Positions 43,249 to 50,572 of a stretch of DNA of 64,000 nucleotides are shown piece after piece. This stretch comes from Stenotrophomonas sp. UBA2629 (GTDB lineage: Bacteria; Pseudomonadota; Gammaproteobacteria; Xanthomonadales; Xanthomonadaceae): the NCBI GenBank assembly GCA_002359895.1, contig DEOB01000005.1, positions 1 through 64,000 of the forward strand. Direction: 5' to 3'. Numbering within the stretch: the stretch's first letter is position 1; the number at the start of each line of letters is the position of its first letter. Made by a program: the position numbers and the translations under genes. A model generated the notes under the pieces. It ran no database searches. It was given only the letters and a program-made list of their open reading frames with translations, and was not told where the DNA came from.

Positions 43249-44018
43249 GCCGCCGCATCATTCCCTGTCTGGATGTGCGCGATGGCCGCGTGGTCAAGGG
43301 CGTCAGGTTTCGTGATCACGTGGACATGGGCGACATCAGCGAGTTGGCGTTGCGTTATCGCGACGAAGGTGCCGACGAGCTGGTGTTTTACGACATCTCA
43401 GCCAGTCCAGAAGGCCGCTCGGTTGATCGTGAGTGGATCGAGCGCGTGGCGCGCCTGATCGATATTCCGTTCTGCGTAGCGGGCGGCATTCGCGATGTTC
43501 AAACCGCACGCGCTGTACTCAACGCCGGCGCTGACAAGATTTCGATCAACACCCCAGCGCTGGAACGGCCAGCGTTGATTGGTGAGCTGGCTGACGCATT
43601 CGGGCAGCAGTGCGTGGTGGTGGGCATCGACTCCATCCGTGAGCCCGATGGGCAGTGGCGGGTACGTTCGTACACCGGCGATCCCGCCAAAACACGTGCC
43701 GAGGCGCGATTGACGCTGGACTGGCTGCGTGAAGCCCAGCATCGCGGCGCAGGTGAAATTGTGCTGAATTGCATGGACAGCGATGGTGTTCGCAAGGGGT
43801 ACGATATTGCTCAGTTGCGCCATGCCCGGGCGCTGTGCACGGTTCCGTTGATCGCCTCTGGCGGCGCGGGCGCGCCACAGCATTTCGCCGATGTATTCGA
43901 ACAGGCTGACGTTGACGGGGCATTGGCGGCCAGTGTGTTCCATTCGGGCGCCATCGTCATTCCGGAACTCAAACAGTTCCTGCGCGAACAACAGATCGAG
44001 GTAAGGGATGTCTACTGA
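43242..44018 (+). CDS. hisF: imidazole glycerol phosphate synthase, cyclase subunit HisF
   Basis: A 258-residue TIM barrel that uses HisH-derived ammonia to form imidazole glycerol phosphate and AICAR. The catalytic Asp11 is in IPCLDVRDGRVVKGVRF and Asp130 in VVVGIDSI. CVAGGIRDVQTAR and IASGGAGAPQHF are phosphate-binding loops. It starts within hisA and overlaps hisIE by 11 nt. Confidence 0.96.
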   Translation: MLSRRIIPCLDVRDGRVVKGVRFRDHVDMGDISELALRYRDEGADELVFYDISASPEGRSVDREWIERVARLIDIPFCVAGGIRDVQTARAVLNAGADKISINTPALERPALIGELADAFGQQCVVVGIDSIREPDGQWRVRSYTGDPAKTRAEARLTLDWLREAQHRGAGEIVLNCMDSDGVRKGYDIAQLRHARALCTVPLIASGGAGAPQHFADVFEQADVDGALAASVFHSGAIVIPELKQFLREQQIEVRDVY

Positions 44019-44646
44019 ATTCAAAGCGCTTGACCCAGCCACGTTGGACTGGGCCAAGGTGGATGGGCTGATGCCGGTCATCGTGCAGGATGCCACCACA
44101 TTGCGCGTGCTGATGCTTGGCTACATGGACCGCGATGCACTGGAAAAAACCCGCGACAGCGGCAAGATCACCTTCTTCAGCCGCACCAAAAAGCGGCTTT
44201 GGACCAAGGGCGAAACCTCCGGCAATCATTTGGATGTGGTGGATATCCGCGTTGATTGCGATGCCGACACCGTGTTGATCAGCGCAATCCCGCATGGCCC
44301 CACGTGTCACACCGGCAGCGCGAGCTGCTTCAGTACCGCGCCCGGAAACTTTCTGGGTGCGCTGGATGCACTGATCAAGCAACGCGAGCATGATCGTCCG
44401 CTCAACAGCTACACCACCAAGCTGTTTGAGCAGGGCCCGCGGTACATCGCACAGAAAGTGGGCGAGGAAGGCGTAGAGACCGCACTTGCCGGTGTCGTGC
44501 AGCGTGACGAAGACCTGCTTGGCGAATCAGCCGATCTGTTGTTCCACTTGATCGTGCTGCTGCGTTCACGTGGACTGTCGCTGGATGCGGCCGTGGCTGT
44601 ACTGGAAGAGCGTCATGCAAAAGCCGCAGAAAAAACGGCCAGTTGA
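44008..44646 (+). CDS. hisI: bifunctional phosphoribosyl-AMP cyclohydrolase / phosphoribosyl-ATP pyrophosphatase HisIE
   Basis: A 212-residue fusion that performs steps 2 and 3 of the pathway. The HisI half (about 1-115) has LMLGYMDRDALEKT, SRTKKRLWTKGETSGN and the metal-binding RVDCDADTVL and GPTCHTGSASCF. The HisE half (about 125-212) has YTTKLFEQGPRYIAQKVGEEGVETALA. It closes the his operon. 65 bp downstream a hairpin (44711-44721/44727-44737) without a T-run resembles dispersed Xanthomonadaceae palindromes. Confidence 0.96.
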   Translation: MSTEFKALDPATLDWAKVDGLMPVIVQDATTLRVLMLGYMDRDALEKTRDSGKITFFSRTKKRLWTKGETSGNHLDVVDIRVDCDADTVLISAIPHGPTCHTGSASCFSTAPGNFLGALDALIKQREHDRPLNSYTTKLFEQGPRYIAQKVGEEGVETALAGVVQRDEDLLGESADLLFHLIVLLRSRGLSLDAAVAVLEERHAKAAEKTAS

Positions 44647-44869
44647 GCGAGGCGGGTACTCTAGAGCCCTGTGAGCACCCATCGGATGGAGTTTGATGCT
44701 GCTCTTGAAGCCTCTCGCCCGTTTTACGGGGGAGGGGTGAGGGCAGGCTGCCTTCGGCGACTAATCAAAGAGGCAACCGTGGCCCACCAAGCCCGGCAAA
44801 GCAGCCGCCACGCATCTGTCGCATGGCAGGGCGATAATGGACGCCTGTCCACCGCCCGCTGAGACGTTC

Positions 44870-46396
44870 ATGCGTAAAACCCTGCTGACTGGCCTGCTGT
44901 TGGCCTGCACCCCATTCGTGGTTGCGGCCTCCTGTCTTGAAGGTGCGGTGTTCAACGACACCAACGGTAACGGTGTGCACGACGCAGGCGAAGCGCCGCT
45001 GGCGGGCATCAAGGTGTCTGATGGCGAGCACATCGTCATCACCGGCAGCGATGGCCGCTATCAATTGCCCAGCTCGGCGCAGCCCAATATTTTCATCATC
45101 AAGCCTGCAGGTTATCGCGCTGGATCGCGCCCCGACGGGCTGCCCGACATCTGGCGTGCTGCGGTGGGCGAAGGTGACGCAGCGCAATGCCGACCGTTTG
45201 CGCTGGTGCCTCAACCGGATGCACCGGCCAGCTTCCAGAGTTTGGTGATGGCCGACAGCCAGACCGGCAGCGCGCTGGACGTGAGTTACTTCGAGCGGGA
45301 CATCATCGCGCCGTTGCGCGGCAAGCATCAGGCGCGGTTGGGAATGACGCTTGGCGATATCACCAATGACGATCCGTCGCTGTATCCCGCCTTGACCAAA
45401 GCGGTGACGTCGCTGGGCGTGCCGTGGCTGCATGTGCCGGGCAATCACGACATGGACATGGGCGCGCAGACTGATTCGACCTCACTGGCCAGCTATCACC
45501 GGCACTTCGGCCCGGATACCTACGCCTGGGAAGAACCGTCGATGGTGTTCATCGGCATGGACGACATCATCGCCCAGCCGGGGCAGAAGCCGGCATATGT
45601 CGGCGGCCTTCGGGAGGATCAGTTCGCGTTCCTGGAGCGTTATCTGCCGACCATCGCCAAGGACAAACTGGTGGTGCTGGGCTTCCACATTCCATTGTTC
45701 GACCACGTTTATCGCGCTGAAGATCGCGCGCGTCTGTTTGCGTTGCTGGCGAAAGTGGAGCATCCGTTGATTCTCAGCGGGCACACCCACAACCAGAGCC
45801 AGGTGTTCTGGTCAGCGGAGCAGGGCTGGGCCGGTGCGCGGCCACTGCATGAGTACAACGTAGGTGCCGCCTGTGGTGCGTTCTGGTCGGGCGTGAAGGA
45901 TGCGCAGGGCATCCCGGACACCACCATGGCCGATGGCACCCCAAATGGTTACGGCCTGCTCAACGTGCAGCCGCAGGGCCGTTACAGCGTCGAATATCGC
46001 GTTGCGCGCGCACCGGAGGATGTGCAGATCGCGTTGCATGCGCCCAACGTGCTGCGGCAGGGCGCGTACCCGGCGTGGGGTGTGTATGCGAACGTGTTCA
46101 TGGGCTACGACGGCCTGCCAGTGGAATTTCGGGTGGATGGTGGGCAGTGGCAGCCGATGAAACAGGTCAAGCAGCCCGACCCCCGCCTGTTGGTGCAGAA
46201 CATCGCAGACGACCTGGCCGATGGCCTGCGCGGCTACGACCGCTCCCCCGAAGCAGTGCCATCCTCGCACCTGTGGCGCGCTGCGTTGCCGACCAAGCTG
46301 GCCGAGGGCGAACACACCGTCGAAGTACGCACGACCTTGGGCGGCAAACAGTACAGCAGCCACACGCGCTACCGCCTACAGTCGGCGACGCCTTGA
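44870..46396 (+). CDS. secreted calcineurin-like metallophosphatase with N-terminal SdrD-B-like domain
   Basis: A 508-residue exported protein. A signal peptide (about 1-20, ending VVAA) leads to an N-terminal beta-domain with FNDTNGNGVHDAGEAPLAGIKV, a calcium-binding DxNxxGxxDxGE signature as in SdrD-B/MetallophosN domains. The phosphoesterase core follows with GDITND, PGNHDMD and SGHTHNQSQ metal-binding motifs. A C-terminal beta domain (about 360-508) matches MetallophosC. An in-frame start at 44837 would precede the signal peptide by 11 residues, so 44870 is preferred. The substrate is unknown. It is separated from hisIE by 223 bp. Confidence 0.88.
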   Translation: MRKTLLTGLLLACTPFVVAASCLEGAVFNDTNGNGVHDAGEAPLAGIKVSDGEHIVITGSDGRYQLPSSAQPNIFIIKPAGYRAGSRPDGLPDIWRAAVGEGDAAQCRPFALVPQPDAPASFQSLVMADSQTGSALDVSYFERDIIAPLRGKHQARLGMTLGDITNDDPSLYPALTKAVTSLGVPWLHVPGNHDMDMGAQTDSTSLASYHRHFGPDTYAWEEPSMVFIGMDDIIAQPGQKPAYVGGLREDQFAFLERYLPTIAKDKLVVLGFHIPLFDHVYRAEDRARLFALLAKVEHPLILSGHTHNQSQVFWSAEQGWAGARPLHEYNVGAACGAFWSGVKDAQGIPDTTMADGTPNGYGLLNVQPQGRYSVEYRVARAPEDVQIALHAPNVLRQGAYPAWGVYANVFMGYDGLPVEFRVDGGQWQPMKQVKQPDPRLLVQNIADDLADGLRGYDRSPEAVPSSHLWRAALPTKLAEGEHTVEVRTTLGGKQYSSHTRYRLQSATP

Positions 46397-46435
46397 TGAT
46401 GACGGTGGGTGTTGCGTTCGGCGGATAGCGAGTCA

Positions 46436-46461
46436 GGCCGAGCGTCGGCTCGGTCTTGGTT
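46436..46461 (+). terminator. hairpin after the metallophosphatase gene
   Basis: GGCCGAGC (46436-46443) pairs with GCTCGGTC (46448-46455) with a GTCG loop and one wobble, followed by TTGGTT. It lies between converging genes, and the T-tract is weak. Confidence 0.5.
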
Positions 46462-46504
46462 GAACCATGCAGAGTTCAAGCTGTGTGAGCCGCCGGAGGC
46501 GAAA

Positions 46505-47521
46505 TCAAAGTGCTTTCCGGTTGATCTGTCCTGCTGCGGTCTTTTCTCTGCCAGTGGGCAGCGCGGGTCGCAGCTGATGCACGAACGGGTAGGGTACGGC
46601 CGGCGTTGTAGGCAGGCTTTCGCGCCATTTTGCCAAGATCTCGGTGATCGCTTGCCCGGCCCGGAATTGCGGTTCCGATGGCTGCTCACGCTCTTCCTTC
46701 TCGCGCCGCCTTACTGTCATCTTTGTCTGTGAGTACGCCGCAGTGAAGTCGTTGGTCGCATTCAACGCCTCCACCAGAAAGGCGCGTCCGGACCACGTGG
46801 CGCTGTCGGTGTTGCCGCAACCAAAGGACGGGCGGTCCTTGCGTGCGGCGGTGATGATCATGCGATTGGGGGCTTGCAGCGCCGGCACAAAGCCGCCCGA
46901 ATAACAGGCGGAAACCACAATCACCGCATTGCCGATCTTCGCCTCATCCAGCATCTGCGCCAGGTCCGCCGGCGTCAGCAGTTCCTCTTCGTTCCGGTCG
47001 GTGTGCAGATAGAAGCTGTTGTCGCGCAAGCCGTGACTGCTGAGGTAGAGAAACAGCACGTCCTCCTGGGGGTCGAGTCTTTCGCCGAGCGCATCCAGTG
47101 TGTAGTCCAGGCTCTGGTAAGTAGCCATCGGCACGGCGTTGGTGCCAGTGCGCGTCTGCGGATGGTTGATCAGGCTGATCATTCGCCCTGCGGCATCCCA
47201 GCGTTGTGATGACAGCTGCTGCAGATACACGACCTCGTTGCGGAAGACATCTTCGTCACTGTCACCAGCGACGCCGAGCACATACATGTCGGTCACGCCT
47301 TGGCGCTGCGGTGCCAACCGGCCCAGCGCGGCATCCAGTAGCGCCTGTTGGGGGCCTTCCAGTCGTGGCGTCGTCGTTGCCCTCGGTGCGGCGACGGGCG
47401 TAGATGCCATTGCCGGCCCGATGCCAATGATCAAGGCGCCCAGAAGGCACATGGCACGCAAGGAGTAGCGCAACTGATGGGCAGGGCGGTTAGGCATGGC
47501 AAGAGGGCGCATGGGCGACAA
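46505..47521 (-). CDS. peptidase C13 (legumain-like) family secreted protein
   Basis: A 338-residue protein with a signal peptide or anchor (RAMCLLGALIIGIGPAMAS, about residues 22-40). The catalytic histidine lies in FLYLSSHGLRDNSFYLHT, and the catalytic cysteine in NAVIVVSACYSGGFVPAL, the His-Gly / Ala-Cys pair of clan CD peptidases (caspase/legumain fold), matching family C13. A cysteine protease acting in the periplasm is expected; targets are unknown. Several ATGs (47521, 47512, 47500) could start it; the one at 47500 gives the most usual signal peptide length. No operon partner is obvious. Confidence 0.82.
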   Translation of the reverse strand: MSPMRPLAMPNRPAHQLRYSLRAMCLLGALIIGIGPAMASTPVAAPRATTTPRLEGPQQALLDAALGRLAPQRQGVTDMYVLGVAGDSDEDVFRNEVVYLQQLSSQRWDAAGRMISLINHPQTRTGTNAVPMATYQSLDYTLDALGERLDPQEDVLFLYLSSHGLRDNSFYLHTDRNEEELLTPADLAQMLDEAKIGNAVIVVSACYSGGFVPALQAPNRMIITAARKDRPSFGCGNTDSATWSGRAFLVEALNATNDFTAAYSQTKMTVRRREKEEREQPSEPQFRAGQAITEILAKWRESLPTTPAVPYPFVHQLRPALPTGREKTAAGQINRKAL

Positions 47522-47602
47522 GCGCGATTCTATCCAGTCGGCGTGATGGCCGATGGGTTGCGGGTTTGCGGCGTCCCGTTTGTCTGCGCTTTGGGAGGTT
47601 TT

Positions 47603-47998
47603 TCAGCGGCAGGCGTCGTGCACGCGGTTGTCCCAGCGGCTGGATAGCGCGAAGTCGCGGTGCAGGCCGGCCTTTGTGTAGGCATCCGCGCGGCCTCTTT
47701 TGGCGCGCTCGCAAGGCGTGACGGTTACGGTCCTTGCCGAGCGACTGGAGCGATAGCGTCCGCGTGACTGCCGTTTTGGCGGTGACGTGCTGCGCGATGA
47801 TTCGATGCGTGCCTGCGTAGCGGAATCAATCGCGCGGGGTGTGGCATCCCAGCTTCGCAGCGTGGCGCCGTCGCAGGGCAGGGATTGGTAGGACACACCG
47901 CTATCGACGCTGCACTTGAAGACCTGCTGGGCAAGCGCCGCTTCGATGAAGAGGTGGACAAGCAGGCAGGCGATGATGAAACCGGTGACGCCACGCAT
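47603..47998 (-). CDS. small secreted DUF4124-like protein
   Basis: A 131-residue protein with a signal peptide (about 1-23, ending EAALA) and then QQVFKCSVDSGVSYQSLPCDG. This is the V-x-K-C-x(5-8)-Y-x-S-x-P-C pattern of DUF4124, where the two cysteines probably form a disulfide. The rest is Arg/Ser-rich and likely disordered, with two more cysteines near the end (TPCERAKRG, HDACR). It lies 81 bp upstream of the C13 peptidase on the same strand and could share its transcript. Function unknown. Confidence 0.72.
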   Translation of the reverse strand: MRGVTGFIIACLLVHLFIEAALAQQVFKCSVDSGVSYQSLPCDGATLRSWDATPRAIDSATQARIESSRSTSPPKRQSRGRYRSSRSARTVTVTPCERAKRGRADAYTKAGLHRDFALSSRWDNRVHDACR

Positions 47999-48173
47999 CG
48001 CAATGGCCTTGTACGCACAGGGAGTGCATTACCTTGTCGTGTGCGATGTTCACAGGCATCGAGGGTTCAACATGTCGTGTCGTAGGGGTTCCACCGCGCG
48101 CGTTTGAGCGTTTGTCTTGACGTCATGGCACGCAGTGCGCAGCACGATGTGAAGAAAAAATTTCACAAATGTC

Positions 48174-48202
48174 TTGCGGGCCTAAAAAAGGCCCGCTATT
48201 AT
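48174..48202 (+). promoter_or_regulatory. promoter of the tRNA-Ala/Glu array
   Basis: TTGCGG (48174-48179), a 17-nt spacer and TATTAT (48197-48202) precede tRNA-Ala by 18 nt. The spacer region contains an 8-bp inverted repeat, GCGGGCCT (48176-48183) and AGGCCCGC (48189-48196), which overlaps the -35 box. The start-proximal sequence CGTTCTCGGC is moderately GC-rich. Confidence 0.75.
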
Positions 48203-48220
48203 TTCGTTCTCGGCAACGTC

Positions 48221-48296
48221 GGGGCCATAGCTCAGCTGGGAGAGCGCCTGCATGGCATGCAGGAGGTCAGCGGTTCGATCCCGCTTGGCTCCACCA
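48221..48296 (+). tRNA. tRNA-Ala (anticodon GGC), copy 1
   Basis: A complete 76-nt cloverleaf with encoded CCA. Acceptor GGGGCCA/TGGCTCC, D stem GCTC/GAGC, and anticodon stem CCTGC/GCAGG enclose ATGGCAT, giving anticodon GGC. T arm AGCGG-TTCGATC-CCGCT. Identical to the copy at 48551. Confidence 0.98.
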
Positions 48297-48346
48297 AATC
48301 CGGACATTAGGCCGTCTGGATTGTCGAAAAAATTGATGAGTTACGC

Positions 48347-48422
48347 GTCCCCATCGTCTAGAGGCCTAGGACATCACCCTTTCACGGTGGCGACCGGGGT
48401 TCGAATCCCCGTGGGGACGCCA
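48347..48422 (+). tRNA. tRNA-Glu (anticodon TTC), copy 1
   Basis: A complete 76-nt cloverleaf with encoded CCA. Acceptor GTCCCCA/TGGGGAC; the anticodon loop CTTTCAC gives anticodon TTC. T arm CGGGG-TTCGAAT-CCCCG. Identical to the copy at 48678. Confidence 0.98.
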
Positions 48423-48550
48423 TTCATCTAATGTATCAGGCTCCAGAGTTTGGAGCTTTGTTGGACGACACAGCTTGCCAAGTGTCACGGAAGAAAAAGC
48501 TTCCATTTCCAACAAAACCCCGCCATAATGGCGGGCTAGCAACAAGACGT

Positions 48551-48626
48551 GGGGCCATAGCTCAGCTGGGAGAGCGCCTGCATGGCATGCAGGAGGTCAG
48601 CGGTTCGATCCCGCTTGGCTCCACCA
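48551..48626 (+). tRNA. tRNA-Ala (anticodon GGC), copy 2
   Basis: Identical in sequence to copy 1, offset by 330 bp. Upstream, CCCGCC-ATAAT-GGCGGG forms an inverted repeat holding a possible -10 (CATAAT, 48524-48529) with a weak -35, so this second unit may have its own promoter. Confidence 0.98.
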
Positions 48627-48677
48627 AATTCGGATATTAGGCCATCCGAATCACAACTTGAGATTTGAAGAATACGC

Positions 48678-48753
48678 GTCCCCATCGTCTAGAGGCCTAG
48701 GACATCACCCTTTCACGGTGGCGACCGGGGTTCGAATCCCCGTGGGGACGCCA
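48678..48753 (+). tRNA. tRNA-Glu (anticodon TTC), copy 2
   Basis: Identical in sequence to copy 1, offset by 331 bp. The last gene of the array, followed 7 nt later by a strong terminator. Confidence 0.98.
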
Positions 48754-48760
48754 TTTCATA

Positions 48761-48792
48761 AAAAGCTCCGGGAAACCGGGGCTTTTTTCTTT
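48761..48792 (+). terminator. Rho-independent terminator of the tRNA array
   Basis: AAAAGC (48761-48766) with GCTTTT (48781-48786) and CCGG/CCGG enclose a GAAA tetraloop, followed by TTTTTTCTTTTT. A strong terminator. Confidence 0.93.
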
Positions 48793-49236
48793 TTCCGCTA
48801 CCGGCGAGTGAAGGTTTCGGCGGTATGGATCTGTTGCGAGGCTTGTCGATTGGCGAGCCCGCTTGTTCCGCATCCACTTTCGCTCTGTTCATTACGGGCG
48901 GCAGCGTAGGGCGTGGATGACACGGGCATTGAGGCGCCGCATTGGCGAGCCGTCATGCGCTGGTTGATGGCGCGCACTAGGAAGTTCTTTCGAGCGGGCG
49001 TGTTTGCCCCTGTTCGCGCCCGCGGCTTTTCTGTTTGAGATGCGCGTGGAGCCGCTCTTGGTGTTGTGCGGTGGAGAGGTGTTGCCCGTCGCGTGCGTTT
49101 CAGGTGCGCGGGGAAGGGCATTCACTGCGGTCTTCATCTGTGGCCGCCGCTAGGGCATGGGCGCAATGCCCGCTATCGAACGGTTGTGCTGTCTGTCTAT
49201 CGTGCAGCACAGACGGCGCACTCAATCCGAAATGAA
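48793..49236. other. 444-bp region without recognisable genes
   Basis: Between the tRNA terminator and the terminator of the thiolase gene. Short open frames on both strands are Arg/Ala/Ser-rich, match nothing I recognise and lack good ribosome-binding sites. It may be a decayed gene or plain spacer. No tRNA fragment or repeat was seen that would mark an integration site. Confidence 0.5.
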
Positions 49237-49260
49237 AAGGGCAGCCCTGAGGCTGCCCTT
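49237..49260 (-). terminator. terminator of the beta-oxidation operon
   Basis: AAGGGCAGCC (49237-49246) and GGCTGCCCTT (49251-49260) form a perfect 10-bp stem with a CTGA loop. On the minus strand it is followed by TTCATTT, 24 nt after the thiolase stop. Confidence 0.85.
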
Positions 49261-49284
49261 CTGGTTTGCGCTACGGCCGAGCGA

Positions 49285-50493
49285 TTACAGCGATTCGAAG
49301 ATGCCTGCTGCGCCCATGCCCGTACCGATGCACATGGTGACCATGCCGTACTTCTGCTGGCGACGACGCAGGCCATGCAGGATGGTGGCGGTACGGATTG
49401 CGCCGGTGGCGCCCAGCGGGTGGCCCAGGGCGATGGCGCCGCCCAACGGATTGACCTTGCTCGGGTCCAGGCCGCAGTCACGGATGACCGCCAGCGATTG
49501 TGCGGCGAAGGCTTCGTTCAGCTCGATCCAGTCCAGCTGGTCCTGGCTCAGGCCGGCCTGCTTGAGCGCCTTGGGGATTGCGGCGATTGGGCCGATGCCC
49601 ATCACTTCCGGCCGCACGCCGGCAACGGAGAAGCTGACGAAGCGGGCCAGCGGGGTGAGGCCGTAGTCTTTGATGGCCTGTTCCGAAGCCAGCAGCACTG
49701 CGCCGGCGCCATCGCTCATCTGCGAGGAATTGCCGGCGGTAACCGAGCCGCCGAACTGGCCGTTGCGGAACACCGGGCGCAGCTTGGCCAAGCCTTCAGC
49801 GGACGAATCCAGGCGCGGGCCTTCGTCGGTATCAGCCAGCTTGTTGCGGGTGATGATGCGCTTGCCATCGGCCAGGTCGGGCAGGTGCGAGACGATGTCG
49901 TAAGGGCTGATTTCGTCCTTGAACTCGCCGTTCTGGATGGCAGCGATTGCCTTCTGGTGCGAGGCCAGGGCGAAGGCGTCCTGGTCTTCGCGCGAGACCT
50001 TCCATTCTTCAGCGACCTTTTCGGCGGTGATGCCCATGCCATAGGCGATGGCGGTGTGGTCGTTGTCGAACACGCTCGGCGCCATGGCGATCTTGTTGCC
50101 CATCATCGGCACCATCGACATCGACTCGGTGCCGCCCGCTAGCATCAGGTCGCTGTTGCCCAGACGGATCTGGTCAGCGGCCATCGCCACGGCCTGCAGG
50201 CCGGACGAGCAGAAGCGGTTCACCGTCTGCGCGGCGATGGTGTTGGGCAGGCCGGCCAGCAGCACGCCGATGCGCGCCACGTTCATGCCTTGCTCGGCTT
50301 CGGGCATGGCGCAGCCGATGATGGCGTCGTCGATGCGGTTGACGTCCACGCCCGGCGCCTGCGCGACGACGGAGCGGAGCACGTGGGCGAGCATGTCGTC
50401 CGGGCGGGTGTTGCGGAACATGCCTTTGGGTGCCTTGCCAACCGGGGTGCGGGTGGCGGCGACGATGTAGGCGTCCTGGATTTGCTTGGTCAT
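49285..50493 (-). CDS. acetyl-CoA C-acyltransferase (3-ketoacyl-CoA thiolase)
   Basis: A 402-residue thiolase. The nucleophile is Cys95 in NRFCSSGLQAVAMA, the catalytic histidine is in ALGHPLGATG (about 358), and the second cysteine is in MCIGTGMGAA (about 388). It performs the last step of fatty-acid beta-oxidation, releasing acetyl-CoA. A start at 50535 would add 14 residues; the ATG at 50493 has GAAGAGA upstream and gives the normal length. It follows the FadN-like gene by 79 nt on the same strand. Confidence 0.94.
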   Translation of the reverse strand: MTKQIQDAYIVAATRTPVGKAPKGMFRNTRPDDMLAHVLRSVVAQAPGVDVNRIDDAIIGCAMPEAEQGMNVARIGVLLAGLPNTIAAQTVNRFCSSGLQAVAMAADQIRLGNSDLMLAGGTESMSMVPMMGNKIAMAPSVFDNDHTAIAYGMGITAEKVAEEWKVSREDQDAFALASHQKAIAAIQNGEFKDEISPYDIVSHLPDLADGKRIITRNKLADTDEGPRLDSSAEGLAKLRPVFRNGQFGGSVTAGNSSQMSDGAGAVLLASEQAIKDYGLTPLARFVSFSVAGVRPEVMGIGPIAAIPKALKQAGLSQDQLDWIELNEAFAAQSLAVIRDCGLDPSKVNPLGGAIALGHPLGATGAIRTATILHGLRRRQQKYGMVTMCIGTGMGAAGIFESL

Positions 50494-50572
50494 TGCACTG
50501 ATCTCTTCAATAGGTGTGAGCGTGAGGGCGGGCAAGGGCGACGCGTTGGCATCGCCCTGGAAGCACGCTCAC

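Noticed and set aside
44711..44737. Hairpin after hisIE as a Rho-independent terminator
   Set aside because: It has a mismatch and a wobble and no T-tract; it looks more like a degenerate intergenic palindrome.
48176..48196. The GCGGGCCT/AGGCCCGC hairpin as a terminator for an upstream gene
   Set aside because: The upstream gene is on the opposite strand, no T-run follows, and the stem lies between well-spaced -35 and -10 boxes of the tRNA promoter.
48892..49137. An 81-codon Arg/Ala-rich minus-strand frame that might be a small basic protein
   Set aside because: No homology recognised, no ribosome-binding site, and several overlapping frames of similar composition occur in the same region.
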